From contig NZ_JBITMQ010000004.1 in the NCBI RefSeq assembly GCF_044466355.1, positions 124,001 to 188,000 on the forward strand: a DNA stretch of 64,000 bases. Reading direction: 5' to 3'. Made by a program: the position numbers and the translations under genes. The stretch comes from Actinophytocola sp044466355 (GTDB lineage Bacteria; Actinomycetota; Actinomycetes; Mycobacteriales; Pseudonocardiaceae). The notes beneath the pieces are model-generated. The model made no database searches. It was not told the DNA's origin and saw nothing but the letters and a program-made list of their open reading frames with translations. Of the stretch, positions 35,054-43,608 are shown one piece after another (position 1 is the first letter of the stretch; each line of letters starts with the position of its first letter).

Positions 35054-35089
35054 TGACAGTGTTCGGTGACAGTGTCAAGCTGACAGTGT
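35054..35089. promoter_or_regulatory. Three TGACAGTGT repeats in the merR promoter
   Basis: TGACAGTGT at 35054-35062, 35067-35075 and 35081-35089, at 13- and 14-bp steps. The middle copy extends to the perfect palindrome TGACAGTGTCA (35067-35077). They begin 11 bp upstream of the merR start and probably cover its promoter. Confidence 0.65.
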
Positions 35090-35111
35090 CGGTTTCACGC
35101 CGGAACCGGCG

Positions 35112-35462
35112 TCAACCCCAGCCGAGCTCGTGCAGACGAGCGTCGTCGATACCGAAATGGTGGGCAATCTCGTGTACGACCGTGATCGCGACCTCCTCGA
35201 CCACGTCCTGCTCGTCCCGGCAGATGTCGAGGATCGCCTCGCGGTAGATGGTGATCGTGTCCGGCAGCACGCCGCCGTACTGGGACGTGCGCTCGGTCAG
35301 CGCCACGCCGTGGTACAGCCCGAGGAGCGTCGGGTTCTCGGGGTTGCGGTCCTCGACGAGGATCACCACGTTGTCCATGGCCCGGGCGAGCTCGGCGGGG
35401 ACGAGGTCGAGCGCGTCGCCGACCAGTTCCTCGAACCGCAGTCGGGTCATGGCGAACGCCAC
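35112..35462 (-). CDS. Zincin-like metallopeptidase family protein
   Basis: 116 residues. RFEELVGDALDLVPAEL near 9-25, MDNVVILVEDRNPE, LLGLYHGVAL and the zinc motif VHEIAHHFGID (HExxH with a third His-region) mark the small DUF1025-type family. Mycobacterial members lie beside a septum-formation-family gene and serS, as here. Whether it is a true peptidase is unproven. GTG 35462 begins 2 bases after the preceding stop on the same strand; ATG 35450 is the alternative. Probably one operon with that gene. Confidence 0.85.
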   Translation of the reverse strand: MAFAMTRLRFEELVGDALDLVPAELARAMDNVVILVEDRNPENPTLLGLYHGVALTERTSQYGGVLPDTITIYREAILDICRDEQDVVEEVAITVVHEIAHHFGIDDARLHELGWG

Positions 35463-35463
35463 G

Positions 35464-36441
35464 TCAGCCGCCCGACTTCGGGGCGCTCGACGCCGGGGTG
35501 TTCGGTGCCGACGAGTTCAAGGGCTGGGCCTTCACGCTGCCGCGCACCGGCTTCAGCGTCTGGTTCGGCTCGAGCGCGCCGACCTTGCAGTCGACCTTCC
35601 GCGATCCCGCCGCCCAGCTCTCGGCCTTCAGCGTGTCCGAGTACAGCGAGAGCCCGAGCGCGGTCAGGTCCTTGCCACCGGTGTACTTCGCCGCCAGCGG
35701 GGGGCAGAGGTCCACGGTCTTCTGGAGCTGTTGCGCCTCGGACGGGTACGCGCCGGGGAACGTCTTCGACAGGTCGATGCTGCCGACGACCTCGTACGAG
35801 TGCTGGGTGGAGCAGTCGACCGGGTCGCCGACCTCCTTCTTGTTCACCAGGGCGAAGCATGTTCCCGGGTCGTGCACGTTCGACTGGTCCTGAGTCTTCG
35901 CGCTACCCGTCGTGGGCAGCAGGCGCTTGCCGGACGGGGTCACCCGCTGCAGGCCACAGCGCAGCTTGCGGTCACCGTCGCGCCACTGTTGGGCGTTGGG
36001 CTTCAGCGCCCCGACCGTGTACTTGCCGAACGGGTCGAGCTTGCCGCCGAGGTACTTGGTGCCCACCGTCGTGCACCTCTCCGTCACGACCTGCTGCCAG
36101 CCCGCGTCGTTCGGCGGCGGCGCGCTCGCGGGGTAGTCCTTGCCGATGTCGACGTTCTCCGTCACCTCGAAGGTGTGCGGCTTCGAGCACGAGACCCGGC
36201 GCATGTTCTGCGGCGCGTCGTTCGGCCAGTCCAGGCAGGTGCCACTGGGCGAGTCGAACGCGGCGGCCGCCTCCTCGGCGACCGTGTCCGCCGCGCTGTT
36301 CACCGACACCGGCCACGAGAACAACATGCTCATGCTGAGCACCGCCAGCGCCCCCACGAAGGCGCCCGCCATCACCAACCGTGTTTTGAGCGTGCTCCTC
36401 CGGGAGCTCGACAACCCGACGCGTGCAGACATCGCGTCCAT
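35464..36441 (-). CDS. Septum-formation-family membrane protein
   Basis: 325 residues. One N-terminal membrane helix (about 22-45) and an outside part with two related domains. Each has a GTCxxW/GTCFxL start (SGTCLDWPNDAP; PGTCFALVNKKE), a CSxxHxxEV core (CSKPHTFEVTENVDI; CSTQHSYEVVGSIDL) and a late Cys, so disulphide-bonded repeats. Mycobacterial relatives are annotated as septum formation proteins; the evidence for that role is thin. The start is ATG 36441 or 36432. Divergent from serS, as in mycobacteria. Confidence 0.82.
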   Translation of the reverse strand: MDAMSARVGLSSSRRSTLKTRLVMAGAFVGALAVLSMSMLFSWPVSVNSAADTVAEEAAAAFDSPSGTCLDWPNDAPQNMRRVSCSKPHTFEVTENVDIGKDYPASAPPPNDAGWQQVVTERCTTVGTKYLGGKLDPFGKYTVGALKPNAQQWRDGDRKLRCGLQRVTPSGKRLLPTTGSAKTQDQSNVHDPGTCFALVNKKEVGDPVDCSTQHSYEVVGSIDLSKTFPGAYPSEAQQLQKTVDLCPPLAAKYTGGKDLTALGLSLYSDTLKAESWAAGSRKVDCKVGALEPNQTLKPVRGSVKAQPLNSSAPNTPASSAPKSGG

Positions 36442-36505
36442 GATGCCAGCGTCACGCACCGTGGTAGGGGCCGAATCGACTTGCGAGCCGAAACGGGGCG
36501 GCGGA

Positions 36506-36511
36506 TACGCT
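36506..36511 (+). promoter_or_regulatory. Leaderless -10 box of serS
   Basis: TACGCT ends 7 nt before GTG 36519, with no ribosome site. Confidence 0.55.
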
Positions 36512-36518
36512 CCGGGCT

Positions 36519-37778
36519 GTGATCGACCTGAGGACGTTGCGTGAGGACCCTGAGTCGGTGCGTGCGTCGCAGCGCGCCCGAGGTGAGGACGAGGCGGTGG
36601 TCGACGCGCTGGTGACCGCGGACGAACGGCGCCGTGCCGCGGTCGCCGCCGCCGACACGCTGCGTGCCGAGCAGAAACAGCTGGGCAAGCAGGTCGGCCG
36701 TGCGCGTGGCGAGGAACGTGACGCACTTCTCGCCAGGGGCAAGCAGCTGGCGGCGGACGTGCGTGCGGCGGAAGCCGCGCAGTCCGCGGCGGAGGAGGAG
36801 CTCGCGAAGCTGCACGTGGCCGTGCCGAACGTGGTGCACCCGGACGCGCCGGCCGGCGGCGAGGACGACTACGTGGTGGTCAAGGAGGTCGGCACACCAC
36901 CCGCGTTCGACTTCGAGCCCGCCGACCACCTCGACCTCGGGGTGCGGCTGGGCGCGCTGGACGTCGAGCGCGGTGCGAAGGTGTCCGGGTCGCGGTTCTA
37001 CTTCCTGACCGGCATCGGCGCGCAGCTGCAGCTCGCCTTGCTGAACCTGGCCGCGGCCCAGGCGACCGCGAACGGGTTCACGCTGATGATCCCGCCGGTG
37101 CTCGTGCGACCGGAGATCATGGCGGGAACGGGGTTCCTCGGTGCGCACGCGAGCGAGGTGTACCGCCTCGCGGACGACGACCTGTACCTGGTGGGAACGT
37201 CGGAGGTGCCGCTGGCGGGCTACCACTCGGACGAGATCCTCGACCTGTCGGCGGGCCCGAAGCGGTACGCGGGCTGGTCGTCGTGCTTCCGGCGGGAAGC
37301 GGGGACCTACGGCAGGGACACGCGCGGGATCATCCGCGTCCACCAGTTCGACAAGGTCGAGATGTTCGTCTACTGCCGCCCGGAGGAGGCGGAGGCCGAA
37401 CACGCGAGGCTGCTGGCGTGGGAGGAGGAGATGCTGGCGAAGATCGAGGTCCCGTACCGCGTGATCGACGTGGCGGGCGGCGACCTCGGCACGAGCGCGG
37501 CCAGGAAGTTCGACTGCGAGGCGTGGGTGCCCACACAGGGTCGCCACCGCGAGCTGACGTCCACGTCGAACTGCACGACGTTCCAGGCACGCAGGCTCGC
37601 GATCCGTTACCGCGACGAGAACGGCCGCCCACAGGTCGCGGCCACACTGAACGGCACGCTGGCCACGACGAGGTGGATCGTGGCGATGCTGGAGAACCAC
37701 CAGCGGGCCGACGGCTCGGTCCGCGTACCGGAGGCGCTGCGCCCGTACCTGGGCCGCGACACCCTCACCCCGGCGTGA
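36519..37778 (+). CDS. serS: Seryl-tRNA synthetase
   Basis: 419 residues, the standard class II enzyme charging tRNA-Ser. The N-terminal antiparallel coiled coil (about 28-105) binds the tRNA long arm. Motif 2 region CFRREAGTYGRDTRGIIRVHQF and motif 3 region with NGTLATTRWIVAMLENHQ are intact, and TSEVPL, the serine-site loop, is present. No T-box leader is seen, in keeping with leaderless transcription. No tRNA gene is adjacent. Confidence 0.96.
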   Translation: MIDLRTLREDPESVRASQRARGEDEAVVDALVTADERRRAAVAAADTLRAEQKQLGKQVGRARGEERDALLARGKQLAADVRAAEAAQSAAEEELAKLHVAVPNVVHPDAPAGGEDDYVVVKEVGTPPAFDFEPADHLDLGVRLGALDVERGAKVSGSRFYFLTGIGAQLQLALLNLAAAQATANGFTLMIPPVLVRPEIMAGTGFLGAHASEVYRLADDDLYLVGTSEVPLAGYHSDEILDLSAGPKRYAGWSSCFRREAGTYGRDTRGIIRVHQFDKVEMFVYCRPEEAEAEHARLLAWEEEMLAKIEVPYRVIDVAGGDLGTSAARKFDCEAWVPTQGRHRELTSTSNCTTFQARRLAIRYRDENGRPQVAATLNGTLATTRWIVAMLENHQRADGSVRVPEALRPYLGRDTLTPA

Positions 37779-37831
37779 CGGCGAGGTGACGGGTTCGTGC
37801 CCGCACCGGGTGGTTCTCGCGGCGTGGCCGG

Positions 37832-39943
37832 TCAGTCGCGCAGGCCCATCGCCTCGGCGATCATGGGTTTCAGGCTGCGGCTGAACTCCAGGTTCATGTG
37901 GTCGCCGTCGAAGTACACGGCCACGTTGCCCACCACCGCGTAGCAGCGGTTCCTGTCGCAGAAGTAGTCGCTCAGGTCGATCAGCTCGACGCGGGGGACG
38001 CGGGTCTTCCTCGCCACCTCGGTCAGCGGGTCCGCCGGGTGCGCCACCTCGCGGTCCACGGCGCACACCAGCGGGTCGTCCGGGTTCAGCGTCACGCAGT
38101 CGCGGGCCCGGACCTTCCCGTTCAACGGCGGGTCGGCCAGCACGAACACCCGCGCCCCCGCGTCCGTCCACCTCCGCCAGTACGGTTCCAGCCCGTCCCG
38201 GTACTGCTCGGTCTGGGATCGGCCGCTGCCGTCGTCCGCGATCTCCTCCCGGGCGTAGAAGGACGTGAAGACCGCCTCCGGCCGGTCGTCCGCCACCACG
38301 TCCGCGACGTCCGAGGACCAGTTCGTGCAGGCCTTCCTGGTGCCCTCCGAGGCCTCGGTGCGGAAGCCGTGGAACTCGATCCCGGCGAAGGGACATCCAC
38401 CCAGCAGGGAGAGCTTCAGGACCCACCTGTTCTCCTTCGCGAGGTCGAACAGGGGGCCCTGCCACTGCTGGGCGTGGGAGTCGCCCACCAGCCAGACGAC
38501 CGGGGCCTTGGTGTTGCCGCGGCTGAAGTCGCAGACCGACGTCGTCCGCTTGTCGCCGACCTTGTGCTCGTCCGTCGCGCGGCACTCCGCCGGCCTGTTG
38601 TAGTACTGGTTCGCGGGGCCCATGTCGACGACCTCCGCCGGGCCGAAGCGGTCCTTGCACTTCACGCCACCGGCCAGCGCCGGGCCGCCGTGGCACGGGG
38701 TTTCCTCCACGACCTCGGCCTTGCGCTGGGCGGCCGCCACCTCGCGGTCGTAGGCGCCGTTCAGGAGGTGCGCCGCCACCGCCACCACCGCGACGCCCGC
38801 GACCATGGCCGTGAACGTGAGCCTCGTGCTGCGGGCCAGCGGGCCGAACGACAGGCCGCGGTCCTCCACCAACACCTTCGACAGGTACGCCAGGACGAGC
38901 GACACCGCCAGCACGGCCAGTAGCCACGGGGTGGTCATCTCGCCCGCGTCCAGCACGTCGCCCAGCACGAACGGGGCCAGCAGGATCAGCGGCCAGTGCC
39001 ACAGGTACAGCGAGTAGCTGACGTTCCCGACGAACTGCACCGGCCACGAACCCGTCACCGGGGAGTGCCACTGCCTGCCGGGACGCAGCCCGGACATGAT
39101 CACCAGCGCGGTGCCCGCCACGGGCAGCAGGGCGTGGTAGCCGGGGAACGGGGTGTGGTGGTCGTAGAGCACCGCAGAGGCCACGATCATGGCGAAGCCC
39201 GCGAACGACGTGATCCCGGCAGCGGCCTTCGGCAGCACGAGGCGGTGTGCCAGCAGCGCGACCAGCGCACCCGCCGCGAACTCCCACGCCCGGCCCTGCG
39301 TCACGAAGTACGCCTCGTTCGGCGAGGCGTCCGTGTAGTGGACGCCGAACGCCAGCGACGCGGCGCCGACCACCGCGATGCCGACGACCTGCGCACGCCG
39401 TCGCCGCACCAGGAACAGCGCCAGCAGCAACAGCGGCCACACCAGGTAGAACTGCTCCTCGACCGACAGCGACCAGTAGTGCTGCACCAGGCTCGCCTGC
39501 GCGTTGGCCGCCGAGTAATCCACCGACTGCGTCGCCAGCAGCCAGTTCTCCCAGTACATGGCGCTCGCGGCGGCCTCGTGCGCGGTCGCCGCCCAGCGCG
39601 GGTAGGGCAGCAGGAGGTACGCCGCCGCGACCGACAGCCCCAGCACCAGCAGCGCGGCGGGCAGCAGGCGGCGGATGCGCCGCGCGTAGAAGCGGCCGAG
39701 CCGCACCCGGCCCGTGGTGCCGATCTCCTTGCCCAGGTGGGAGCTGATCAGGAAGCCGGAGATCACGAAGAACACGTCCACGCCGACGTAACCGCCGGTC
39801 AGCCAGTCCGCGGACAGGTGGTTGACCACCACGGCGAGCACGGCGACGGCCCGCAGCGCCTGGATGTCCGGACGGAACCCCGGTCGGGACGACGCGCGAG
39901 GCCGCGCGCCGCCTTCCCGGCGGTGTTCGGTAACGGTGCCCAT
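37832..39943 (-). CDS. Acyltransferase-3 membrane protein fused to SGNH domain (OafA-like)
   Basis: 703 residues. The N-terminal AT3 domain has about ten helices: DIQALRAVAVLAVVVNHL, GGYVGVDVFFVISGFLI, HYWSLSVEEQFYLVWPLLL (catalytic His-region and E), and YSLYLWHWPLIL. The C-terminal extracytoplasmic SGNH domain (about 470-700) has WLVGDSHAQQW and the terminal DxxH pair in FDGDHMNLE. Such proteins acetylate polysaccharides or peptidoglycan at the cell surface. The gene starts 5 bp after lhgO on the same strand, with a GAGGGG ribosome site. It is a plausible modifier of the surface glycan built by the 41-64 kb genes. Confidence 0.88.
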   Translation of the reverse strand: MGTVTEHRREGGARPRASSRPGFRPDIQALRAVAVLAVVVNHLSADWLTGGYVGVDVFFVISGFLISSHLGKEIGTTGRVRLGRFYARRIRRLLPAALLVLGLSVAAAYLLLPYPRWAATAHEAAASAMYWENWLLATQSVDYSAANAQASLVQHYWSLSVEEQFYLVWPLLLLALFLVRRRRAQVVGIAVVGAASLAFGVHYTDASPNEAYFVTQGRAWEFAAGALVALLAHRLVLPKAAAGITSFAGFAMIVASAVLYDHHTPFPGYHALLPVAGTALVIMSGLRPGRQWHSPVTGSWPVQFVGNVSYSLYLWHWPLILLAPFVLGDVLDAGEMTTPWLLAVLAVSLVLAYLSKVLVEDRGLSFGPLARSTRLTFTAMVAGVAVVAVAAHLLNGAYDREVAAAQRKAEVVEETPCHGGPALAGGVKCKDRFGPAEVVDMGPANQYYNRPAECRATDEHKVGDKRTTSVCDFSRGNTKAPVVWLVGDSHAQQWQGPLFDLAKENRWVLKLSLLGGCPFAGIEFHGFRTEASEGTRKACTNWSSDVADVVADDRPEAVFTSFYAREEIADDGSGRSQTEQYRDGLEPYWRRWTDAGARVFVLADPPLNGKVRARDCVTLNPDDPLVCAVDREVAHPADPLTEVARKTRVPRVELIDLSDYFCDRNRCYAVVGNVAVYFDGDHMNLEFSRSLKPMIAEAMGLRD

Positions 39944-39948
39944 ACCCC

Positions 39949-41124
39949 TCAGACCTGGTCGGCGACGTGTTTCGCGATCTCGAGCGCGCACGTCGCGCCA
40001 GGGGACGGGGCGTTCAGCACGTGCACCTGGTGCGCGGCGGACTCGATGACGAAGTCCTGGACCAGTGTGCCGTCCGGCAGCAACGCCTGCGCACGGACAC
40101 CCGCACCCGCCCGCACCAGGTCCTCCCTGCCGACCGCGGGCACCAGCCGCGCCAGGCTCGTGGCGAACCGGCGACGGGACAGCGAGCGGGCGACCTCCGC
40201 GACCGCGGTGCGCGGGTACCGGCGCGCGAGCTTCCAGATGCCGGGGAACCGCGCCACCTCCGCGAGGTCGGCCACCGACACGTCCCGCCAGCGGTACCCC
40301 TCCCTGCGCAGCGCCAGCACCGCGTTCGGGCCCGCGTGGACGCTGCCGTCGAGCATGCGGGTCAGGTGCACGCCCAGGAACGGCAGCGTCGGGTCGGGCA
40401 CCGGGTAGATCAGGCCGCGGACCAGGTGCGCCGCCTCGGGCCGCAGCGTGAAGTACTCGCCGCGGAACGGCACGATCCGCACGTCCGGGTTCAGCCCCGC
40501 CAGCCGGGCTACGCGGTCGGCGTGCAGACCCGCGCAGTTAACGAGCGCGTCCGCCCGCAGCACCTCGCTGCCGGTCGCGATCTCCACGCCGCCGCCCCGG
40601 CCGGGCCGGATCCCCAGCGCGGCAGTGGAAAGTCGCAGGTCAGCGCCTGCTTCCGTGAGCAGCCGGACCAGCGCGGCGCACACGGCGGGGAAGTCGATGA
40701 TCCCCGTGCTCTCCACGCGGAGCGCGGCGAGGCAGGCCACCTCGGGCTCCAGTTCGTGGGCCTGCGCGGGCTCGATGAGTTTCGCGGGCACCCCGTTCGC
40801 GTCGGCGCGGGCGGCAAGGGCGTGCAGGCCGGGCAGCTCGTCCTCGCGGGTGGCGACCACGAGCTTGCCGCAGACCTCGACGGGCACGCCCTGCTCGCGG
40901 GCGAAGGCCACGATGGACCGGTTCCCGGCCACCGACATCCGCGCCTTGAAGGAGCCGGGCGCGTAGTAGAGGCCCGCGTGGACGACGTTGGAGTTGTGCC
41001 CGGTCTGGTGGCCTGCCCAGTGGTCCTCCTTCTCGAGGACGGTCACCCGGTCGCCACGCGAGGTCAGCTCCCGCGCGGTCGCCAGGCCGAGGATGCCGCC
41101 GCCGACCACCACCACATGTCGCAC
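39949..41124 (-). CDS. lhgO: L-2-hydroxyglutarate oxidase
   Basis: 391 residues. FAD motif VVVVGGGILGLATARELTSRG at the N-terminus, HQTGHNSNVVHAGLYYAPGS, VNCAGLHADRVA, and PFRGEYFTLRP plus FLGVHLTRM are all typical of LhgO/L2HGDH. It oxidises L-2-hydroxyglutarate to 2-oxoglutarate, passing electrons to quinones or oxygen; it removes a side product of malate dehydrogenase. Its gene partner, a surface acyltransferase, is metabolically unrelated. GTG 41124 has a leaderless -10. Confidence 0.9.
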   Translation of the reverse strand: MRHVVVVGGGILGLATARELTSRGDRVTVLEKEDHWAGHQTGHNSNVVHAGLYYAPGSFKARMSVAGNRSIVAFAREQGVPVEVCGKLVVATREDELPGLHALAARADANGVPAKLIEPAQAHELEPEVACLAALRVESTGIIDFPAVCAALVRLLTEAGADLRLSTAALGIRPGRGGGVEIATGSEVLRADALVNCAGLHADRVARLAGLNPDVRIVPFRGEYFTLRPEAAHLVRGLIYPVPDPTLPFLGVHLTRMLDGSVHAGPNAVLALRREGYRWRDVSVADLAEVARFPGIWKLARRYPRTAVAEVARSLSRRRFATSLARLVPAVGREDLVRAGAGVRAQALLPDGTLVQDFVIESAAHQVHVLNAPSPGATCALEIAKHVADQV

Positions 41125-41132
41125 GGTGCTGA

Positions 41133-41138
41133 AGCGTA
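41133..41138 (-). promoter_or_regulatory. Leaderless -10 box of lhgO
   Basis: Minus-strand TACGCT ends 8 nt before GTG 41124. It lies only 30 bp from the -10 of the divergent flippase, so the two promoters are nearly back to back. Confidence 0.5.
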
Positions 41139-41168
41139 GGTGACGCCGGGCGTCAGGGGCGGGTTCTC

Positions 41169-41174
41169 TACCGT
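41169..41174 (+). promoter_or_regulatory. Leaderless -10 box of the flippase gene
   Basis: TACCGT ends 6 nt before GTG 41181; no ribosome site. Confidence 0.55.
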
Positions 41175-41180
41175 GGTCGT

Positions 41181-42485
41181 GTGCTCGGCGTGCGCAAGCG
41201 GCTCGGTCCCGCCATCAACATGGGTGGTGGCCTTCTGCTGGTCGGCGCCGCCGGGTACGTGTTCGTCGCGCTGGCCGGGCACACGATGCCACCCGCCGAC
41301 GCGGCCGCGCTCGCCAGCCTGTACCTCGTGGTCAACATCGTCGGGCCCGGCGTGTTCTCCGCGCTCGAACAGGAGACCAGCCGCTCGGTGAGCGCCGAGG
41401 CCGCGGCGGGCCGGGGGCCGGGCACGGTCGCGCGGCACGCCTGGCTGCTGGCCTGCGGGCTGATGGTCGTGCTGCTGGTGCTGCTCGGTGCGGTGTCCCC
41501 GGTGCTGACCGACAGGGCGTTCGGCGGCCGGTGGGGGCTCTTCGCCGCCGTCGTGGTGAGCGTGTTCGCGGCGGCCGCCGTGCACCTGGTCCGCGGGTTG
41601 CTCGGCGGGTTGCAGCGGTTCACCGGCTACTCGGCGACCCTGGCCGGGGAGGGCGTGGCGAGGATCGTCCCGTGTGTGCTGATCGCCTGGTTCGCAACGC
41701 CGGACGCCACCACGTTCGCGCTGGTCTTCGCCGCCGGGCAGGTGCTGGGCGCGGTCATCGGCCTGCTCTGGCTGCGGCCGAAGCCTGCCCTGCCCGCCGA
41801 GGTGACCGCGGCCGCCCCGGTCACCGTGGGCGGGATGGGCCGGTCGGTGTCGCTGCTGGTCGGCGGCACGTTGCTGATGCTCGTCGTGATGAACGTCGGC
41901 CCGGTCGTCGTCACGTCCCGGATGACCTGGGACGCGGCCGCGGCGGCCTCGTTCGTCTCCGCGTTCGTGCTCGCCCGCATCCCGTTGTTCCTGTTCGCGC
42001 CGGTGCAGGCGATGCTGCTGCCGTCGCTGACCAGGGCAGCGGTCGCCGCCGACTTCGCCGCCGTGCGGGCCAGGCTGCGCCTGATCGTCCTCGCGGTGCT
42101 CGCGATCGGCCTGCCCGCCGTGCTGGCCTCGTTCACCATCGGCCCGTGGGCGGTGCAGGTGCTGTTCGGCGCGGAGGTCCGGCTGCCCGGCACGGTCGTG
42201 GGGCTGCTCGGCGTGAGCACCGTCGGCATGATGGCCGCGCTGGTGCTCCAGCCGGGGCTGATCGCCCTCGGCGCGCACAAGTCGGTCACCGCCGCGTGGC
42301 TCGCCGGGACGGTGGTGCTGGCCGGCCTGCTCGCCCTGCCCGGCGACCCGATCCGGGCCGGGGTGATCGCGCAGCTGGTCAGCGCGGCCGTCGTCGTCGC
42401 GGTCATGGTCCGTGCGGTGTCGACCTCGTTGCGGCGTGGGAAAGCCGATCCCGCCCCCGCCGGTGACACGGTGGTGACCGGCTAA
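41181..42485 (+). CDS. Polysaccharide flippase (Wzx/MATE-like)
   Basis: 434 residues with about 12 membrane helices and few charged loops. The N-terminus GPAINMGGGLLLVGAAGYVFVALAG and FSALEQETSRSVSAEAAAG recall actinobacterial Wzx-like exporters that flip lipid-linked sugars from inside to outside. No strong signature exists, so the call rests on topology and on the glycosyltransferases that follow. It is the first gene of a run with the two glycosyltransferases and the DUF2304 gene. Confidence 0.75.
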   Translation: MLGVRKRLGPAINMGGGLLLVGAAGYVFVALAGHTMPPADAAALASLYLVVNIVGPGVFSALEQETSRSVSAEAAAGRGPGTVARHAWLLACGLMVVLLVLLGAVSPVLTDRAFGGRWGLFAAVVVSVFAAAAVHLVRGLLGGLQRFTGYSATLAGEGVARIVPCVLIAWFATPDATTFALVFAAGQVLGAVIGLLWLRPKPALPAEVTAAAPVTVGGMGRSVSLLVGGTLLMLVVMNVGPVVVTSRMTWDAAAAASFVSAFVLARIPLFLFAPVQAMLLPSLTRAAVAADFAAVRARLRLIVLAVLAIGLPAVLASFTIGPWAVQVLFGAEVRLPGTVVGLLGVSTVGMMAALVLQPGLIALGAHKSVTAAWLAGTVVLAGLLALPGDPIRAGVIAQLVSAAVVVAVMVRAVSTSLRRGKADPAPAGDTVVTG

Positions 42486-42488
42486 CGT
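42483..42488 (+). promoter_or_regulatory. Possible leaderless -10 box of glycosyltransferase 42497
   Basis: TAACGT, overlapping the flippase stop (TAA at 42483-42485), ends 8 nt before GTG 42497. It would let the glycosyltransferase set be transcribed apart from the flippase. Confidence 0.4.
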
Positions 42489-42496
42489 AGTGGCCC

Positions 42497-43255
42497 GTGT
42501 CCACGGACAGGCCTGGCCCGCCGATCATCATCGTTCCGGCGTGGAACGAGCAGCAGACGGTGGGTGACACGGTCCGGGAGATCCGCGCCGCCACCCCCGA
42601 CCTCCCCGTACTGGTGGTGAGCGACGGGTCGACGGACCGCACCGCCGAGGTCGCCCGAGAGGCCGGGGCGCTCGTGCTGGAGCTGCCGTTCAACCTCGGC
42701 GTCGGCGGTGCGATGCGGGCCGGGTTCCGTTACGCGGTCCGCCACGGCCACACCGCGGCCGTGCAGGTGGACGCCGACGGCCAGCACGACCCGGCCGAGG
42801 TGCCGCTGCTGCTGGCGAAGCTGACCGAGGCGGACGTCGTGATCGGCGCCCGCTTCTCCACTCCCGACGACGAGTACCGGGTGCGCGGGCCGCGCAGGTG
42901 GGCGATGGTCGTGCTGTCGAAGGTGCTGTCGCGGCTGGCGAAGACCCGGCTGACCGACGTCACGTCCGGGTTCAAGGCGAGTGGTGGCCGTGCGCTGGCG
43001 GTGTTCGCCGAGCACTACCCGGTGGAGTACCTGGGGGACACGGTCGAGTCGCTGGTGATCGCGTTGCGGGCGGGCTGCCGGGTCACGCAGGTGCCCGCGC
43101 ACATGCGCCCGCGCCGCGGTGGCAACCCGAGCCACCGCCCGGTCAAGTCCATGATCTATCTCTTCCGCGCCGGGTTCGCCCTGCTGCTCGCGCTGATCCG
43201 CAGGTGGGAGACGGCCGACGCGCCGGAGCCCGTGCGGCAAGGAGGTGTCCCGTGA
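42497..43255 (+). CDS. Family 2 glycosyltransferase (polyprenyl-phosphate sugar transferase-like)
   Basis: 252 residues. GT-A fold: IIIVPAWNEQQTVGDTVREI, VLVVSDGSTDRTAEVA, the DxD VQVDADGQHDP, and TSGFKASGGRAL. It resembles dolichyl-phosphate-mannose-synthase-like enzymes that load a sugar onto a lipid carrier. No C-terminal membrane helices are fused; a short hydrophobic stretch occurs near 225-240. Its stop overlaps the DUF2304 start by 4 bases, a gene pair often seen together. Confidence 0.87.
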   Translation: MSTDRPGPPIIIVPAWNEQQTVGDTVREIRAATPDLPVLVVSDGSTDRTAEVAREAGALVLELPFNLGVGGAMRAGFRYAVRHGHTAAVQVDADGQHDPAEVPLLLAKLTEADVVIGARFSTPDDEYRVRGPRRWAMVVLSKVLSRLAKTRLTDVTSGFKASGGRALAVFAEHYPVEYLGDTVESLVIALRAGCRVTQVPAHMRPRRGGNPSHRPVKSMIYLFRAGFALLLALIRRWETADAPEPVRQGGVP

Positions 43256-43608
43256 GCACGTACCTGGTGGCACTGGTCGGCAGCCTGCTGGTGCTGGCGG
43301 GCATCGTGGAGCTGCTGCGCAGGCGCCAGCTCGGCGAGAAGTACGCCGTGCTGTGGCTCGTCGTCGGTGTGTTCCTGCTGGTGTTCACCGCCATCCCGGG
43401 CCTCGCGATCTGGCTCGCGCGTGCGCTGGGCGTCGCGGTGCCCACGAACCTGTTGTTCTTCGTGGGCATCCTGTTCCTGGTCGGCGTGGTGCTGCACCTG
43501 TCGTGGGAGGTGTCCCGGTTGGAGAACGAGACCCGCAAGCTCGCCGAGGACCAGGCGATCCTGCGCCTGGAGGTCGAGCGGATGCGGGAGGAACGCGAGC
43601 AGTCGTGA
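43252..43608 (+). CDS. DUF2304 membrane protein
   Basis: 118 residues with three membrane helices (about 3-19, 31-55, 63-82) and a C-terminal amphipathic/coiled segment (SRLENETRKLAEDQAILRLE). AAGGAGGT precedes the GTG, and the start overlaps the upstream stop. DUF2304 proteins usually accompany lipid-linked sugar transferases and may anchor or activate them; the mechanism is not known. The downstream start also overlaps (GTGA), giving a tightly coupled three-gene set. Confidence 0.82.
   Translation: MSTYLVALVGSLLVLAGIVELLRRRQLGEKYAVLWLVVGVFLLVFTAIPGLAIWLARALGVAVPTNLLFFVGILFLVGVVLHLSWEVSRLENETRKLAEDQAILRLEVERMREEREQS

Noticed and set aside
34447..35089. CRISPR-like or satellite repeat at the TGACAGTGT sites
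   Set aside because: Repeats are short, unevenly spaced and palindromic, and lie at a promoter and in codons; operators fit better.
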